Positions 58,800-64,000 of a DNA stretch of 64,000 bases are shown one piece after another (within the stretch, counting starts at the first letter, position 1; every line of letters begins with the position of its first letter). The DNA is taken from assembly GCA_008973525.1 (NCBI GenBank), contig WACJ01000084.1, positions 434,001-498,000 of the forward strand, given 5' to 3'. The DNA comes from Stenopsyche tienmushanensis. Its lineage: Eukaryota > Arthropoda > Insecta > Trichoptera > Stenopsychidae. Position numbers and translations under genes: made by a program. The notes beneath the pieces are model-generated. The model saw nothing but the letters and a program-made list of their open reading frames with translations. It was not told the origin of the DNA and ran no database searches.

Positions 58800-61700
58800 C
58801 GATAGAAGAACGGACCCGTGCAGTAGCGCGGCCATCACGACAAAAATTTTAAGCTTTCACAACGTGAAGGTGATAAAAAGAGAAACTTTAAACGCGTTTT
58901 CCTCGTTTCTACTGTTACTTTTTCCAAGCTCACGGAAGTGCTCCCACACGCCCTAGATGAGCATTCTTTATAAATTTTTGCAAACATATGTAAAATAAAT
59001 CTTTTCATCGCTTGACTTACAATTATGTAAAAATATTTAAAAGTTTTTATTTCATTAATAAAAAACTACCAAAAATGTTGGTAAAAACACACACTCTTCT
59101 TCGATCGCTCACTATTTTTTTATTTTCCAATATTTATTTTTAACTATAGGTCAAACTATACACAATATTATATTAAGTAATAATATATTTAATTTTCTTG
59201 CTGCAAATTATATTTCCAGGACTTAGAACTTCCGTGCTGAAGAATGTCAGCGCTCGCACAAGTCCGGGTGATTTCTTTTAGGACATTACGAAAAAACGAC
59301 TCCAAATGAAAAAAAAAATGTTTAAAGTGTAAAAAAAATCCTTAGAACTTATTGAGTGATGCGTCCATCTATCAATCTACTTACTATTTTCAGGTGGTTA
59401 TATTACATTTTACATCGCCTAACATTGAGTGATATAAGCGTATATATTTAGCAAAATATGCAACGAATGTCATCCCACGTGAACTGCTTATCTGGTTTGC
59501 AAATATCCTTTTTAAAAAACGAATTCGACTAAAGCAAGAAAGTAATAAAGGAATTCCCTGCGGTGTGAAAGCGCTTATTGCACGAATTATTTCTGTAATG
59601 TTTCAGAAATTTTGAGGGTGGTGCGAATATTAAATAGAAGGCAAGTGCGGAATAAATTTATAAAATATTTTGTCTAGGGTTGTGAATTTATGTTAGCAAT
59701 TTAAAAAAAATAATTATTAATAATTTCATAATAAATGAATATGTGTACTTATATTATTAATGATGACGAATATATGCTCATCATCCCCACAAAATCTATC
59801 ATGTGTTATTAATCTCAAAACAACATAATCGCCAATAATATACACAATAGAGGGATTTTGAACCCTTTACGTTCGACAAGGGACGAATATGTTAATTTAT
59901 ATGTAATAATTATGTATCATTACTCTTGACGAAGATCGACTCTTAAAGCGCACCCTTATCAATTATGTGTCCTATTAATACATTCAAACCATCATAATAG
60001 TCTTGTTTACAATATTATGACGAGAAAATAAATACATATAATTATGTCTGATTTTAAAAGAAGAATGTATAAAATCAAGATGAATTTTCCGCTGCGAGTT
60101 TTTCATTTAAATACAGCGTCTTCGGTAAACGACCCAATTTAATGAAATGAGAGTTTTCCAGTATCTTATGTCTTTATTGTTTAAAGCACTAAAGCGTAAA
60201 TTAAAAGCATATTTAATTAGATTGTCAGAAAATTAGCGTATTATTTTAACACGAAACGGCGGACAAAAACTGCTTATATAATGTTTCGAGGAACGCTATC
60301 GAATGCTTTCAGGGAAATTAAAACGCTTACAATCCGTCATCCTTTAGTTTCGTTCACACTTTGAGAACTTAATGCTTTGAATATACGAAACAAGCAAAAA
60401 ACACGCGTTTAAAATATTACGGCGCGGGGCAAATTTAATTTTAAGGTGTACAAATATAAAGAAAATACGAACTAAAGATTAACTATCAGACGCTGAAGGA
60501 TACTTTATTTTCCAATTTAAAATTCTCCAAAAATAAACATTGACAGTTGAAGGTTAAAGTCGTTGTATGTTAATATTTTCCGAGTCTTTGAACTGCTATA
60601 AGCTTAACATGGATTTCGTATCAAAAATAAATATGTTAATAATATAGCTCGCAAAGAAGTTTTATATTTAGCTGCTTAATTAGAATGAATGCTCAATGAC
60701 TGGAATGTATTAAAATTAGCCTTATATGATGTTTTGAAAGTTGCTCATCTGATACTGGACTAATTTGGTAAAGAGCAAAAATAATTTTATTTACATTTAA
60801 GGCAATGAAGCCACAAATCATGTTTGTATAATGTTTTTATTTTTAGAAAAGTAAAACCATGTGAATGTATATTTAAGCTTATTTTATTTTAGCATATTTT
60901 TCCATGTAAGGGCATGCAACATTATACAATAGTACGTATACGTTTTTTCGATATAATGAAATGTAAATGGAGAGTAATTGTCTTTTAACAAAGAAAAAAC
61001 GTATACAACTTATTTTCTAAGAACTCCGCCAAAGAAAAAGTCCCCCCAGAGAAGGAATATAAATTGTAAAAAAATATATAAATTATTTCCTACCTATTTC
61101 CATGAGTAAGTTATTATCCCCGGAACAAAAAGTTCTCGAAGGATATCCATAAAAATGTTTCAGCTGAATGCAAAACTCTATATTCCGCAAATAAAAATAT
61201 CAAAAAAACGATGTAAAAACCTCCATTTACTATCGTATTAAGCCATAAAGCGTAAGCATCGTTTGAATGAAACTCGTTAAAGTTATGAAAGATACTAAAA
61301 TGTAATAAATGCGAGTAGCATTGGTTGATAATCGAGACGTTTGTATTCAAACATCGACGCACCTTATCAATAGTTAAATTTTAGGAATGAAATCGATCGA
61401 TTCCTTTGAAATTCGATACAAAAGCCCGACAATGTGGTACCCTCGAAATGTGGTATGCAATTCAAAGAAGCAAATTATTGTATTTGGAAAATTTAACATA
61501 ATTGTGTGCGGCAATCATTAAAGCTACCTTATAAAATTAAAAATAAATATTTTTGCACTTTGTTTTACAGAATTCACCAAGTTTTGTATTGCATATTAAA
61601 ATTGCACCAAGGAATATAAACACCTCAACACCAATCGCTATTTTAATAACTGCATGTCTTTTGCTTATTCGCTTTTTGATTTACATCCAATTTTCGATGT

Positions 61701-63509
61701 CTCTTCTCTGAGTTTTTAAAAAACAAACTAGAGAATGAGGGGGCGATCACCCTTGGAAATCTCCACCGAATATTATAAAATAATACTGGAAAATTCACTT
61801 ATAAGATCTAGAACAAAATTAACAAAACTAGACGACATGATCATAACACCACTTGATGCTCGTAATATTAATTTTGTCTGTTATGGATATTTTAAATTTG
61901 CTTTTATACGTTTTTTTTTTAAATATTTAAGAGGGTGTTTTCTTTTTTGATGTGTATATTATGACAGCAGTTAAGCCATAAAGTGAATTTTAAATGCAGC
62001 CTGATTATCCCTTCGGGACCGCTTTTAACCTTAGGGAGCTTAAACAGATGCCCCATTAAATAAAGAATAATAGCATGTCAAAACGTAAAATTATTCTTCG
62101 CGTTATACATAGAACATGCTAAACCATTGTAGGATGTACGATATCAAAAAAATGGCAGTGAATTTGGATATATATGCGAAAAACCGTGTGAATACTGAAG
62201 ATATTTTAATGGATGGCATAAAAGCACTACTGGAATGTGCTGTTGGCATTTTCCTATTTATTTTATAATAATCTTTGAAATTTTCCCTGCTTTGTGTTCA
62301 TTCAGTATCAGACATTATTGACGGGACGGAAATGTAAAAGAAATCTGGAACAATGTCAGCCTAGTGGGCTGTCGAGCTATTTGAATATATACAACAGAAT
62401 GCATGTTAAATCTGCATCGAGCATATGAAAACATCAAAGATCATACATGTTAATAAGTTGAATTTATCCTGTGAAAACGCTTGATGTATCTATAATTAAA
62501 GTAATTACTTTGAAGCCACATCAATGCAAACGTGCTCAAACTACTACGCTTTGCTTATTCGCATGCTTGCCTTTTATTTTTTATTGAGTTTATCTTGTTT
62601 GGTATCTCATTAATATGTGTGATATTCCTATAAAACTCCATAGGATTCACATTATAGATCACGATGTAATGATAGCTGGATTTCATCTAATTGATTAGAT
62701 ATAATAAAAGTCGGAGAGAAAACTAAATCAATAGAATATTTATACTTTTATGGTCAGTTGGTATCGAATTTATGCTGGAAAAATTGGCAATAGGAGCCTT
62801 AAGAATAATCTTAGAATGGGAAGATTCAATAAATTAAATGATTTGTCGACGCCACCGGTGAATTAAAGTCCTCGTAGAACAATCAAATAAATGTTAATTA
62901 AGCATGGTGTACGATCGAGATTCCTGGAGCACTTTCATCGTATATAAAAATTAAATAGAGGACGAATTTGGGTTCCCCATGGATTGTCGCTAATCCCACT
63001 ACGACCTAAAAGAACAATCTGCGCATCTACGGTGTTCATTTATAAGATCAATTCATTTTTATTTTGTATTACGAATTGCGACGATCTAACCCCTAAGTTA
63101 TAATTAAAAATGGGAATGTTCGTTCACTAATCTGGTCCATTTAATATAAATAGAACCTAAAATGGTTTTCGCTTTATTGCTTGACCGTTTTTAGGTATTA
63201 TTTGCACTTAGGCTACTGCACTTTCAAGTCATGTTTTGTGTTCTTTCGGTGATTATACTCATCAAGAGTAAATTGTGATTTTTAAAATTAAAATTTAACT
63301 GCAAATTTCAAACTGCTGAAATCGATAGTAATCCAACAGTAACTATTGAAAAAAATTAGCGATGATAACGCGATGATTTTGAATTATTCAAAAAGCTAAA
63401 AACAACTGAAACACAAAAAAGTGTGACATTCTCGCGCATTAAAAGTAAAACTGCTTAGCTCCTAGGAAAAGTCGATTTTATGTATTGTTTTTTTCCGTAA
63501 CGTAAATGG
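58800..63509. other. Intergenic, nothing recognised
   Basis: AT-rich DNA without a supported gene, RNA gene or classified repeat. Short open frames (61114-61362 minus, 61735-61950 plus) lack family resemblance. Confidence 0.5.
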
Positions 63510-63594
63510 TTAGCTAAAAGATGAATCTGTGTTTGTGTAATATATAATAAAATAGGCACGCTACTGATCTAGCGGTTACTTTATGCTACGTATA
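63510..63594 (+). repeat. Second copy of the 48.97 kb repeat module
   Basis: Eighty-five bases in direct orientation matching 48968-49053 at roughly four of five positions, including AATAGGCACGCTACTGATCT and TTATGCTACGTATA. The tRNA-like head seen before the first copy is not recognisable here, so this may be a 5'-truncated SINE copy. Confidence 0.7.
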
Positions 63595-64000
63595 CTCGTA
63601 TTCCTGACACTGACGCAATTTTTTGCGTTATGAACTTCATTCTTATATTTAAAATTTAAATTCAATGTACCTTATGTCTTATTGCGTGAAAATGTAATAA
63701 ACTCATATTTATCCTAAAATGTGAGCACTAGGGGATTTGATAGTTGTTTTAAAATAGTTGATAACATTTAGCTTGGCAGAAGCTATATTCTTACTTCATT
63801 CAGCTTATTTACCTTTCTCGCGCATATAAATTTTGCTTTGTGTTAACAATTTTGTGCTATATATAGCTCTCAATATTCGCGCTTTAAAGGCACAACGTTC
63901 CTGTTATAATATATTTCTTATCATCTCTTGGAAAATTCATTTTTCTTCTTATTATAAAGATAAATAAGAATACATCCTTAAGAATACTTATTGATATCAT

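Noticed and set aside
1..64000. Functional tRNA, rRNA, CRISPR array, bacterial operon or endosymbiont insertion
   Set aside because: None seen; the tRNA-like pieces are SINE heads without a closing acceptor stem, and no prokaryotic gene density or repeat-spacer pattern is present.

Overview
The window is nuclear DNA of an animal, almost certainly an arthropod (an insect, or possibly a crustacean such as a copepod). By eye it is strongly AT-rich, coding sequence is sparse and split by GT-AG introns of up to about 11.5 kb, and the DNA is littered with decayed transposons typical of arthropods: mariner, hAT, Tigger/pogo, a Jockey-like LINE and tRNA-derived SINEs. I cannot name the species from this sequence.

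The one gene I can support firmly is a plus-strand rhodopsin-family neuropeptide receptor. Its last five coding exons are at 17639-17729, 22070-22272, 33795-34046, 34587-34770 and 39724-40567. Splice phases are compatible at every junction and give 524 residues, running from the end of TM2 through TM7 and a tail of about 280 residues. The ERY motif, the wording around TM3, the TM6 [10 protein letters not shown] block, NPILY, and YR.AFR.TLCC after TM7 place it in the CAPA/pyrokinin/neuromedin-U receptor group. CAPA receptor (CapaR) is the best fit. The exon or exons for the N-terminus, TM1 and most of TM2 are not visible, so the gene starts upstream of position 1 or in an exon I failed to see. 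A polyadenylation signal lies near 41001.

Layout. 1-17638 is presumed upstream intron with a TIR element (3613-4524), an internally deleted mariner (4805-5522), one copy of a dispersed repeat (10368-10475) and a SINE (14313-14420). The receptor introns carry a Jockey-like LINE fragment (27628-28738), a pogo/Tigger-like MITE (30190-30427), a GC-rich island (about 30890-31135) and a broken ZBED5-like hAT transposase (36600-37690). Downstream of the receptor, 41021-64000 is mostly non-coding. It holds a 399-bp mariner derivative (41972-42370), a Tigger-like fragment (44245-44650), an unrecognised cysteine-rich open frame on the minus strand (48148-48348), further SINEs, a locally duplicated Tc1/mariner-type fragment (51371-51842), a second LINE with an endonuclease motif (54490-55410) and a GC-rich possible solo LTR (about 58446-58795).

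I found no evidence of a novel multi-gene system. The most useful second looks are the receptor's long serine-rich tail ending in a PDZ-ligand-like ETCI, possible alternative exons between its last two exons, the cysteine-rich frame at 48.2 kb, and the tandem duplication inside the 51.4 kb transposase fragment.
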